DNA of 21,155 bases from assembly GCA_036260375.1 (NCBI GenBank), contig DASZZZ010000079.1, forward strand, positions 1 through 21,155. Reading direction: 5' to 3'. The first letter of the stretch is position 1, and each line of letters opens with the position of its first letter. The position numbers and the translations under genes were made by a program. A model generated the notes under the pieces. That model saw only the letters and a program-made list of their open reading frames with translations, was not told where the DNA came from and searched no databases. Shown piece by piece: positions 14,801 to 21,087 of the stretch. The DNA is from DASZZZ01 sp036260375 (GTDB lineage Bacteria > Actinomycetota > CADDZG01 > WHSQ01).

Positions 14801-16416
14801 TGCTCGTCGGCGCCGCCGCCGCGCGCCGAGATCACGATCTGGCCGGGCGTCGCGACCGTGACGCCGTAGCGGCCGTCGGCGGTCGGGCCGTGGCTCGAGA
14901 ACACCGCCATCGAGTCGATCGACGCCATCGGCTGGCGTCCGTTGGCGGACGCGCCGCTGCTGAACGTGTTCTTGGCGACCGACGGCGAGCCGACCGTCCC
15001 GGGGGCCGGGCCATCGTTGCCGGCCGAGATCACCGGGACCATGTCCTCGTGGTCCCACACGAACTGGTCGAAGCGCGCCGCGTCGCCAGGGTCGATGATC
15101 GGGACGATGAGCCCGTAGGAGTTGTTGTGCGTGCGCGCGTCCTCGTTCGGCCGGTACCGCGCGTAGTCCGCGGGCGTCCACGTCTCCGGGACCGACGCGG
15201 GGTCGCGCGGCCGGTACGACTGGCTCAGGAGCTCGTAGGTGTCGGCCGGGAGCGCGAGCCCTCCGCCGGTGTCGGAGATGTTCTGGTGCACGAGGCGCGC
15301 CGCGGGCGCCATCCCGTCGGCGCGCTGCCACGAGCCGTCGCCGCGCAGGTCGCCGGTGACCGAGCCCCCGACGTGCGTGCCGTGCGAGCCGGCGTCGGGC
15401 GGGCGCGTCCCCGAGCCGCCGAGGTCGAAGTACGCCGCCATCTTGCGATGGTTCGTGCCGTTGTCCTGTACGTTCTCCATCGCCTCGGCCCCGGTGCCCG
15501 ACGTCGCCTGCGTGTAGTCGGCGAGCTTGCAGTCGAGGCTCCCCGACGCGCAGTCGCGGAAGTACGCCTGCGCCTTGTCGTTGGGGTCGGTGACGTAGTT
15601 GATCGCGGTGTCCGCGACGCCCGCGGTCTGGCCGCTGCCGTCCAGACGGTCGGGCAGGATCGCGTTCTGGACGTCGCGCACGCCGGTGTCGACGACCCAG
15701 CGGGCGTTCATGTTGAGCGGGACCGCGCGCGGCAGGACGCCGACCCACTCGACCGCCGGCACGGCCGCGATCGCGGGGACCTGGGCGCTCGTCGCGCGCA
15801 CGAGCAGGACGTCGTCGGACCCGCCGCGCAACACCTCGACGCCGTCGATCGCCGCGATCGCGGCGCGCGCCGCGGCGGGCCGCGGCTCCTGTGAGAACAG
15901 GAACACGCGATACGTCCGTGTCCCGCCGAGGTCGAGGAGCCCGGGCGCGCCGGCGACGGAGGGCGCGAGCTTCATGCCCGGCTGGTACAGGCCCGTCCAC
16001 CGGAACGCGCCCGAGGCCTCGAACGCGGCGCGCTGGTCGGGGGTCGCGCGCACGAGGAACGTGCGGTCGGGGACGTAGCCGGCGACGAGAGCGCCCGCGC
16101 TTCGCAGCGCGCGGTCGGCCGCCCCGACGTCGCGGCCGACCTGGGCGAGCCAGTAGACCGGCCCCCCGGACGCCGGCTCCGCGGCCGCGGGCAACTCGAG
16201 CGGTGCGCGCTCGGCCACGGGGTCGAACGCCCCTCCGGCGAGCCGTACTAGCCGGGCGCCGTCGCGCTCGAAGCCACGCGACGCGGTCGCGTGCGACTCG
16301 CGGCCGTCACCGCCGTCGCCGCGGCTGGCGCGGGGCGCGGCCCCGGCGGGGACCGCGGCGAGGGCGCCGGCGAGGAGCGCGACGACGAGGAGCAGACGAA
16401 CGGGCGACGCCTTCAT
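11806..16416 (-). CDS. Large secreted subtilisin-like serine protease (S8), multidomain
   Basis: 1536 residues. A signal peptide (residues 1-26) is followed by an inhibitory-propeptide-like region to about 235. The S8 domain spans about 240-570 with D269 in V-A-D-T-A, H345 in S-H-G-T-H-V-G-G, N467 in S-A-G-N-D-G and S546 in G-T-S-M-S-A-P, so the triad and oxyanion residue are intact. A beta-rich domain with N-N-L-D-L-V-V comes next, as in KP-43-type proteases. Later parts include two fibronectin-III-like modules (starting near I-S-D-V-R-V and I-S-K-V-R-V), a MAM or immune-inhibitor-A-like lectin fold with G-F-E-S-G-D-Q-G-W, and a Cys-containing basic tail. No LPXTG or membrane anchor is visible, so it is probably released. 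The ATG has a GCGAGGG site upstream. It is monocistronic and divergent from the PHP gene. Confidence 0.92.
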   Translation of the reverse strand: MKASPVRLLLVVALLAGALAAVPAGAAPRASRGDGGDGRESHATASRGFERDGARLVRLAGGAFDPVAERAPLELPAAAEPASGGPVYWLAQVGRDVGAADRALRSAGALVAGYVPDRTFLVRATPDQRAAFEASGAFRWTGLYQPGMKLAPSVAGAPGLLDLGGTRTYRVFLFSQEPRPAAARAAIAAIDGVEVLRGGSDDVLLVRATSAQVPAIAAVPAVEWVGVLPRAVPLNMNARWVVDTGVRDVQNAILPDRLDGSGQTAGVADTAINYVTDPNDKAQAYFRDCASGSLDCKLADYTQATSGTGAEAMENVQDNGTNHRKMAAYFDLGGSGTRPPDAGSHGTHVGGSVTGDLRGDGSWQRADGMAPAARLVHQNISDTGGGLALPADTYELLSQSYRPRDPASVPETWTPADYARYRPNEDARTHNNSYGLIVPIIDPGDAARFDQFVWDHEDMVPVISAGNDGPAPGTVGSPSVAKNTFSSGASANGRQPMASIDSMAVFSSHGPTADGRYGVTVATPGQIVISARGGGADEQHTLQGTSMSAPVLTGVATLVRQYFYDGWGPAGGKGHAGGAATVANRHNPSAALVKATVVNGAERMRGWYTGTDGSQRAMDGQWPSAGQGFGRVNLDNSLFFQGDDVSNWYHDVWRADDEAFDFPAEGAQERSYTVDVAAGKPFDVTLAWTDAPSLLPAGSPAIVNNLDLVVTGPGGTTYVGNNFNTETNPQAEVATTNPGPAPPDTNNVEERVRIAQPAAGTYTITVRAPETFDGPQGFALAASGAFTGTGAPARGAGLLPDEPGAPEISDVRVERVTHDTAWVRWRTDEPTTGEVVASGGGDTLTFVDHYNTGPDGYPCYGSGPTETSEEYANRPALGTRHEARLTCLEPNTTYALTVSASDRAGATDSAPAPGIDTGAAMFGARADDTGQLRQGAPQWRDATQLYTGRFAPDDETLGAFMFRLPSSVDPARVMGAAVRLESYHDITNTYTDDSRLVVDLLDEAVEPEWGTQTYEEIRAAPMLARLNPEMADREGGLTPYTYSFDCREVSDLRATLADDGQRKAAFRALNLSAANESLFSYDFGFNRRSRGPQNRPQLVLYMSDAKGRILDPDQCDQTLPAPAISKVRVAPGLDDTSTTVSWRTDVDSDSTVLFREQGTDAWTQVGSPVRTTHHMVTVRDLDPNADYEFAVRSETCNGKVTTDANGGAGYSLFLFEGDAGQRNEIASYGFESGDQGWTTESSSSNPAAVPWTRSGPGHESAFAWRLEPYTDDEDERLISPTVTHPGGTFSVRFWLARDLEDDFDYVHVEWSSDGSNWTRAGSFTSINDSYPEFGREEVRFSAPAGDVRVRFRFVSDALISSPLFTGAAVDDVSFAYVTGDAPGDERLTEGAPAPSAGATNLDPPATRRRPTEADLDAGTATCAPFALGRQKRPGVRLAVSDRTPERGERVTFKVRLHACRRNENHAAALAGTDVVLQRRIDAEWRRQGRKTLDAQCKARFSQAADYDRGRFRAVWPKQLQDYRKGRSRIRTIEPHA

Positions 16417-16520
16417 GCCGATCCCTCGCTTCCGTGCGGTGGCGTTGAGCCTTCACGGTTGGCGCATTTCGGGCACATTCCTGCGGCGCGCAGGCCTTCG
16501 ATCCGATTCGAGCGGCGCCG

Positions 16521-16534
16521 GCGCCCTAGGGCGC
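16521..16534. repeat. 14-bp perfect palindrome, possible operator
   Basis: gcgccctagggcgc is identical to its reverse complement and is directly preceded by ggcgccg, giving nested dyads. It sits about 60 bases upstream of the PHP gene and 105 upstream of the protease. The CTAG core is generally rare in high-GC genomes, so a regulator site is plausible. Confidence 0.45.
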
Positions 16535-16582
16535 GGGGGACGGACGCGGGCGGCGCGCTCCCCGGCCGCATGGGATGGCGCG

Positions 16583-16588
16583 TAGGGT
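16583..16588 (+). promoter_or_regulatory. -10 hexamer TAGGGT for a leaderless transcript
   Basis: TAGGGT fits TANNNT and ends 6 nt before the GTG at 16595, so the transcript would start at the start codon. There is no ribosome-binding site. Confidence 0.5.
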
Positions 16589-16594
16589 CGCCCC

Positions 16595-17623
16595 GTGACG
16601 CTAGCCAACGGCGAGATCGCGGAGCTGCTGTCGGGAGTGGCGGCCCGCGCCGAGGGGCATCGGGCGCGCGCCTACCGGCGCGCCGCGCACCATGCGATCA
16701 CGTGGCCCGAGGAGGCGTCCGACGTCGTCGAGGCCGGCCATCCGCTCACGGTGCTGCCCGGGGTCGGCGACCGGCTCGCGGCCCGCATCGGCGGCTGGCT
16801 CGAGGACCCGCCGGAAGTCCCCGAGCCCCCGCCCGAGCGCGCCGGCTTCTCGACCTTCGCCGCGGCGCGCGCGACCGTGCGCGCGCATCCGGAGTGGCGC
16901 GCCGAGCTGCGCGGCGACCACCAGATGCACACGCACCACAGCGACGGCCACGCGTCGGTCGCCGAGATGGCGCGCGCGTCGATCGCGCTCGGTCATCGCC
17001 ACGCGGTCGTGACCGATCACTCCGGCGGCCTCAAGATCGCGAACGGCATGGACGAGGCCCGCGTCGACGCGCAGGGGACCGAGATCGCGGCCGTCAACGC
17101 GCAGCTCGCCGGCGACGGCTTCCGCGTCCTGCACGGGCTCGAGACGAACCTCTCCGTGACCGGAGAGCCCGACATGGACGCCGCGTTCCTCGCGCGTCTC
17201 GACGTCGTGCTCGGCTCGTTCCACTCACAGCTGCGCGTCGACGGCGACCAGACCGCGCGCTACGTCGCGGCGCTGTCGGCGCGCGGCTTCCACGTCCTCG
17301 GGCACCCGCGCTGTCGGATGTACGACCGGCGCGTCGGCCTGCACGCGGACTGGGAGCGCGTCTTCGCCGCGGCGCGCGACCACGGCAAGGCGATCGAGAT
17401 CGACTGCCATCCCAACCGCCAGGACGTCGACGTCGACCTCGCACGGCTCGCCGCCGAGGCCGGCGTGTGGATCTCGATCGGGACCGACGCGCACGACGAG
17501 GCGGAGCTTCGCTTCGTCGACCTCGGGCTCGCCACGGCGATCGACGCGGGCATCCCGCGCGAACGCATCCTCAACTACATGGACGCGGACGAGCTCCTCG
17601 CGTGGGCGCGCGACCGGCGCTGA
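16595..17623 (+). CDS. PHP-domain phosphoesterase with PolX-like helix-hairpin-helix head
   Basis: 342 residues from a GTG. Residues 5-70 resemble the 8-kDa HHH_8 domain of PolX polymerases (R-A-R-A-Y-R-R-A-A, then L-T-V-L-P-G-V-G-D-R-L-A-A-R-I). Residues 105-342 form a PHP domain with the metal ligands H112-T-H114, D141-H142, E183, H210, H237 and D298-A-H300. The polymerase palm and thumb that separate these parts in PolX are absent. The head holds no lysine at all, so Schiff-base lyase chemistry is unlikely. The PHP domain of PolX is a Mn-dependent 3'-5' exonuclease and phosphatase; this stand-alone form could trim DNA ends or act on small phosphate esters such as histidinol phosphate. DNA binding through the HhH favours the first. 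It converges with the ferritin-like gene one base away. Confidence 0.85.
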   Translation: MTLANGEIAELLSGVAARAEGHRARAYRRAAHHAITWPEEASDVVEAGHPLTVLPGVGDRLAARIGGWLEDPPEVPEPPPERAGFSTFAAARATVRAHPEWRAELRGDHQMHTHHSDGHASVAEMARASIALGHRHAVVTDHSGGLKIANGMDEARVDAQGTEIAAVNAQLAGDGFRVLHGLETNLSVTGEPDMDAAFLARLDVVLGSFHSQLRVDGDQTARYVAALSARGFHVLGHPRCRMYDRRVGLHADWERVFAAARDHGKAIEIDCHPNRQDVDVDLARLAAEAGVWISIGTDAHDEAELRFVDLGLATAIDAGIPRERILNYMDADELLAWARDRR

Positions 17624-17624
17624 C

Positions 17625-18104
17625 CTACGCGAGCGCAGAGCGCGCCGCCCGCAGGCGCGCGTCGCCGAGCTCGGCGTGCAGCTCCTCGGCGCGCGCAGCG
17701 AGCGCGCCGAGGTCGACGTCGCCGACACGCGCGTCGTCTCCGACGACCGCGGCGAGCGTCGTCCACAGCGACGCGTGCCCCTGCGACACGATCGCGAGAC
17801 CCTCGAGCTCCAGCACGCGGCTCAGCGGTGAGTAGCCGCGCACGCGGCCGTTCAGCTTGAGGCGTCCGACCTTCTCGAACAGCCATCCGGCAGCGGGCTT
17901 GACCGGGTCCTTGCGCACCCCGAGGCGCTCCATCACGGCCTCGAGCTGAGCGCGGTGGTCGTCGAGCTCGGCCTGGACGCGGCCGAGAAACGGGCCGAAG
18001 TCGCTCCCCTGGTTGCTCCGGCGCGCGCGGCCCGCGAGCTCGCGCCCGGCGACCGCGGTCGCGAGGTGGTCGTTCAGGTAGATGCGAAGCAGCTTTGCGT
18101 CCAC
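17625..18104 (-). CDS. Small all-helical, ferritin-like protein of unknown function
   Basis: 159 residues, mostly helix, starting D-A-K-L-L-R-I-Y-L-N-D-H-L-A. Conserved-looking blocks are G-R-R/R-S-N-Q-G-S-D-F-G-P-F, K-P-A-A-G-W-L-F-E-K-V-G-R-L-K-L-N-G-R and P-L-S-R-V-L-E-L-E-G. These recall a widespread actinobacterial hypothetical family with a ferritin-like four-helix fold. A full set of di-iron ExxH motifs is not visible, so oxidase or iron storage is not claimed. The GTG start sits 3 nt after the stop of the flavoprotein, with AAGGAGG inside the end of that gene, so the two are co-translated. It is the last gene of the minus-strand run. Confidence 0.65.
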   Translation of the reverse strand: MDAKLLRIYLNDHLATAVAGRELAGRARRSNQGSDFGPFLGRVQAELDDHRAQLEAVMERLGVRKDPVKPAAGWLFEKVGRLKLNGRVRGYSPLSRVLELEGLAIVSQGHASLWTTLAAVVGDDARVGDVDLGALAARAEELHAELGDARLRAARSALA

Positions 18105-18107
18105 TCC

Positions 18108-19097
18108 CTAGCCTCCTTCGTGCAGCGTCGAGCCGAGCGACACCTCTTCGGCCGCGACGCTTAGCTCGCGATCCGGATCCGGGCCCGGCTCGATCGCGCC
18201 CGGCACGGGATCGTGGCCCCGCAGCGACATCGCGCATGCGATTCCGGCGACCGCGCCCTCGGCCGCGGCGACCTGGATCAGCTGCTCGCCGGGCGTGACG
18301 TCGCCCGCCGCATAGACGCCGGGCACCGACGTGAGCCCGTGCGAGTCGACCGCGACGTAGCCGTCGTCGTCGAGCTCGCAGCCGAGGGCGCGCGCGAGCC
18401 CGGTCCGGGGACGGTGCTCGATCGAGAAGAACGCCATCGCCGCCTCGAGCGTGCGCCCGGACGCGAGCTCCACGCCGGTCATCTCGTGCCCGTCGCGGCA
18501 CAGCCGCGCGACGTCGTCCTCGATCAGCTCGACGTCGTTGCGGTCGAGCGCGGCGCGGCACGCCTCGTCGCCCTCGAACGTCTCGCCGTTGGTCACGAGC
18601 GTCACCTCGGCCCCCCAGTCGAGGAGATCGAGCGCGTAGCCCGCGGTGTGCTCCCCCCACCCGATCGCGACGACGCGTTGCCCGCGCGCCTCGTAGCCGT
18701 CGCAACAGGGACAGTGGAACACCGCGGTGCCGTAGAGGTCGGCGAAGCCGTCGACGTCGGGAAAGACGTCGTCGACTCCGGTCGCCAGCAGGAGCCGCCT
18801 GGCGCGGTGCTCGCCGTGGCGCGTCGTCACCACGAAGACGCCGTCGTCGCGCCCGACGTCGTCGGCGTCGGTGCGTTCGATGCGGACGCTCTCGTAGCGC
18901 TTGAGGTCGGTCATCGCGGCCGCCAGCAGCTGCTCCGGCGGCGCGCCGTCCTGCGTCAGGTACCCGTGCGCGGCGCGCGCGGGCAGGTTGCGCTGGCGTC
19001 CGGCGTCGAGCAGGAGGGTCGAGCGCCGGTAGCGCCCGAGCCACGTCGCGGCCGCCAGCCCCGCGGGGCCGCCGCCGCACACGATCGCGTCTTCCAC
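18108..19097 (-). CDS. Thioredoxin-reductase-like FAD-dependent oxidoreductase
   Basis: 329 residues with a GTG start and GAGGAGG just upstream. The FAD dinucleotide site is V-C-G-G-G-P-A-G-L-A-A at the N-terminus, and the second FAD motif V-Y-A-A-G-D-V lies near the C-terminus. The redox pair is C129-P-C-C132-D-G-Y-E, equivalent to CxxC of TrxB. The nucleotide motif of true TrxB (GGGDSA) is replaced by G-W-G-E-H-T-A-G-Y-A, and the usual HRRxxxR phosphate-binding motif is missing (V-T-N-G-E-T-F). NADPH use is therefore uncertain. An alternative is a TrxR-like dithiol oxidase (GliT/HlmI type). The C-terminal 30 residues are acidic and extend past the core fold. It lies 64 bases after the cyclase gene, probably in the same operon. 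Confidence 0.82.
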   Translation of the reverse strand: MEDAIVCGGGPAGLAAATWLGRYRRSTLLLDAGRQRNLPARAAHGYLTQDGAPPEQLLAAAMTDLKRYESVRIERTDADDVGRDDGVFVVTTRHGEHRARRLLLATGVDDVFPDVDGFADLYGTAVFHCPCCDGYEARGQRVVAIGWGEHTAGYALDLLDWGAEVTLVTNGETFEGDEACRAALDRNDVELIEDDVARLCRDGHEMTGVELASGRTLEAAMAFFSIEHRPRTGLARALGCELDDDGYVAVDSHGLTSVPGVYAAGDVTPGEQLIQVAAAEGAVAGIACAMSLRGHDPVPGAIEPGPDPDRELSVAAEEVSLGSTLHEGG

Positions 19098-19161
19098 GTC
19101 GCCTCCTCGCCGTCGTCGGTCCGGCCCATCGTTCCCCGGCGGCGGCGGACCTGCACCTGGC

Positions 19162-19935
19162 TCAGCGGGCGACGAACGCGAGGGCGCGCGCGGGGCTCCC
19201 GGATCCGCCCTCGATCTTGAGCGGAGCGACGACGAGCACGGCGCCGGTCGGCGGCAGGCGACCGAGGTTCGCGAGCTGCGTCAGCCCGAGCTTGCCGGCG
19301 CCGAGCACGAAGTGGTGGCACGGGAACGCCGGCTCGAACGAGTGCGCGGCGCCGGCGTCGGTCCCGACGGTCTCGACGCCGACGCCCGCGACGGGCGCCT
19401 CCTCCGCGAGCCAGCGCGCGCACTCGGCGTCCATCCCGGGCGTGTGGGGGCCGGTGTCGTCGGCGTTGAGGAACGCGTCCTGGTCGTGGGCGCGCGCGTC
19501 CCATCCCGTGCGGTACAGGAGCCACGCGCCCTCGGGCAGCGGGCCGTGGTCGCGCTCCCACGCGCGCACGTCGTCGACCGAGAGCAGGAAGTCGGGATCC
19601 GCGGCCGCCTCGCGCGCCTTGTCGATGACGCACGCCGGGCCCACGAGGCGCGCCGCGGGGACGCTCGCGACGTCGAGCCCGTCGCGCCCGGTGACCCAGT
19701 GGACGGGCGCGTCGACGTGCGTCCCGACGTGCTCGCCGCCCTCGAACCAGTTCCAGTACCACGCCGGCCCCCGCTCGTCGTAGCGGCTGAGCTCGTGGAG
19801 GCGCCATCCGGGCGTGTTCACGAACGGCTCCGGGAGCCGGATCAGCGGCGTGCGCTCGGACAGCGGCTGCGTCAGGTCGACGACCTCGACGGCCCCCGAC
19901 GCGAGCGCGTCGACGAGCGCGGTGAGCACGGACAC
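19162..19935 (-). CDS. Cyclase-family metal hydrolase (kynurenine formamidase / isatin hydrolase fold)
   Basis: 257 residues from a GTG at 19935, which has AAGGAGG 6 nt upstream; longer readings give only Arg/Ser-rich shadow sequence. The PF04199 signature is present as G-E-H69-V-G-T-H73-V-D75-A-P-V-H79-W, the metal ligands. D-L-T-Q-P-L-S opens the domain as in the family. H207/H208 and G-A-G-K-L-G-L-T-Q-L-A-N-L-G follow near the end. By eye, the glutamate that kynurenine formamidases place before N-L is Thr219 here, so the second metal site may be missing. Members hydrolyse cyclic or N-formyl amides. It lies 10 nt downstream of the decarboxylase beta gene. The preceding gene pair suggests that the product is a 2-oxo acid; the true substrate is unknown. 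Confidence 0.83.
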   Translation of the reverse strand: MSVLTALVDALASGAVEVVDLTQPLSERTPLIRLPEPFVNTPGWRLHELSRYDERGPAWYWNWFEGGEHVGTHVDAPVHWVTGRDGLDVASVPAARLVGPACVIDKAREAAADPDFLLSVDDVRAWERDHGPLPEGAWLLYRTGWDARAHDQDAFLNADDTGPHTPGMDAECARWLAEEAPVAGVGVETVGTDAGAAHSFEPAFPCHHFVLGAGKLGLTQLANLGRLPPTGAVLVVAPLKIEGGSGSPARALAFVAR

Positions 19936-19945
19936 GGGCGCCTCC

Positions 19946-20569
19946 TTACTCGAGCGGGTCGACGGCGGGTGCGGTGGCGGTCGCGCGCCGCTCGGGCCGC
20001 GGCGCGGGCGGCTCGCGCAGCGCGCGCGCGAACTCGAAGCGGTTCTCGAGCAGCTGCACGTCCATCGCGAAGCTCGTCGGTCCGACCGCGTCGACCTTCG
20101 CGACGATGCACGTGAGCTCGTCCGACGCGAGCGCGGCGCGCGTCGCCGACGCGAACGAGTCGACGTCCGTGACGGTCGTGGCACCGGCGATGCCCGCGGC
20201 GCGCGCCATGGCGGCGATGTCGGAGCCGGTCGACGTCGCGGTCGGGAAGCCGCCGACCGACAGCAGGCTCTCGTTGTCGAACACGACGTGCGTGAGGTTG
20301 CCCGGCGCGTAGCGCGCGAGCGTCGTCAGCCCGCCGAGGTTCATGAGCACGGAGCCGTCGCCGTCGAGGACGACGACGTCGCGCTCCGGTTGCGCCAGCG
20401 CGATCCCCAGTCCCATCGACGACGCGAGGCCCATGCCGTGCTCCAGGTAGAAGAAGTTGGGACGGTGCCCGAGCTGGTAGAGCTCGACCGCGACCGCGCC
20501 CATGATCGTGACGACCGCGCACTCGGAGAGCTCGTCGTAGATCGCCCCAAGGCAGTCCGCCCGCCTCAC
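19946..20569 (-). CDS. Thiamine-diphosphate decarboxylase, beta (pyrophosphate-binding) subunit, sulfopyruvate-decarboxylase-like
   Basis: 207 residues from a GTG at 20569 (R-R-A-D-C-L-G-A-I), preceded by GGAGGAGGG in the end of the alpha gene. The ThDP motif is intact: G70-D71-G72-S ... N99-E-S, the classic GDG-X(about 27)-N. H-G-M-G-L-A-S-S-M-G-L-G-I-A-L-A is the other expected block, and S-V-G-G-F-P-T follows as in sulfopyruvate and phosphonopyruvate decarboxylases. The protein is only the C-terminal half of a normal decarboxylase and needs the alpha subunit. The tail (about 180-207) is Pro/Arg-rich and probably disordered. The 2-bp gap to alpha implies 1:1 synthesis. The substrate is a 2-oxo acid; the identity is not shown by sequence. 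Confidence 0.85.
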   Translation of the reverse strand: MRRADCLGAIYDELSECAVVTIMGAVAVELYQLGHRPNFFYLEHGMGLASSMGLGIALAQPERDVVVLDGDGSVLMNLGGLTTLARYAPGNLTHVVFDNESLLSVGGFPTATSTGSDIAAMARAAGIAGATTVTDVDSFASATRAALASDELTCIVAKVDAVGPTSFAMDVQLLENRFEFARALREPPAPRPERRATATAPAVDPLE

Positions 20570-20571
20570 CC

Positions 20572-21087
20572 CTAGCCCTCCTCCCACATGAGGTCCCGGG
20601 TCAGCAGCAGCGCGACCGGCGCGAGCGACGCCTGCGCGAGCGTCATCGCCTGGCCGACCTTGCGGGCCGCCTCGTCCGCGTCGGTCAGCTCGTCCCACAC
20701 GATGCCGAGCCCGTCGAGCACGGGGCGGGTCGCGCGGCCGCCCGCGGTCTGCCAGGGGTCGCGCTCGCCGAGGTGCCCGCGGTCGCTGACCAGCATGAGC
20801 AGCGGGATCTTGTAGAGCTGCGCGAGCGACACGATCCCGTTGACCGACGCGAGGAAGCCGTGGTTCTGCATGAGCATCGCGGACCGCGCCCCGGCGAGGT
20901 GCGCCCCGGCCGACACCCCGACGCCCTCCTCCTCCTTCGCGAGGCGGACCAGCGTCATGTCGGGGTCGTCCTCGGCCATGCGAATCAGGTGCACGAGCCA
21001 CGTCTCGGGCAGCGCCGACACGATCCGCACCCCGGCCTCGCGCAGCGCGTCGTACAGCGCCACAGAGCCCCGCACCGAAACTGCCAC
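20572..21087 (-). CDS. Thiamine-diphosphate decarboxylase, alpha (pyrimidine-binding) subunit, sulfopyruvate-decarboxylase-like
   Basis: 171 residues forming the N-terminal half of a ThDP enzyme. A-K51-E-E-E-G-V-G-V-S-A-G-A carries the glutamate that activates the cofactor. M-Q-N-H-G-F-L-A-S-V-N, I-P-L-L-M-L-V-S-D-R-G and G-E-R-D-P-W-Q match the sulfopyruvate decarboxylase alpha (ComD) pattern. A lone alpha/beta split like this is seen in ComD/ComE. No coenzyme M or sulfolactate genes lie nearby, so the native substrate may differ. It is the first gene of the minus-strand run and has a leaderless-type promoter in front of its GTG. Confidence 0.85.
   Translation of the reverse strand: MAVSVRGSVALYDALREAGVRIVSALPETWLVHLIRMAEDDPDMTLVRLAKEEEGVGVSAGAHLAGARSAMLMQNHGFLASVNGIVSLAQLYKIPLLMLVSDRGHLGERDPWQTAGGRATRPVLDGLGIVWDELTDADEAARKVGQAMTLAQASLAPVALLLTRDLMWEEG

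Larger units (their letters stand above)
16417..16594. promoter_or_regulatory. Divergent promoter region between protease and PHP gene
   Basis: 178 bases between the two divergent starts. They hold the ribosome-binding site of the protease, the palindrome at 16521-16534 and the -10 hexamer at 16583-16588. No coding sequence was recognised. Confidence 0.45.

Noticed and set aside
12643..15894. 1083-codon open frame antisense to the protease
   Set aside because: It is Arg/Val/Asp-rich with no motif or fold, and mirrors a real gene with strong third-position GC. Such shadows are common in very GC-rich DNA.
12749..16000. 1083-codon frame on the same strand as the protease, shifted by one base
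   Set aside because: Extremely Arg/Gly/Ala-rich with no recognisable domains, while the overlapping frame has a full S8 triad and signal peptide.
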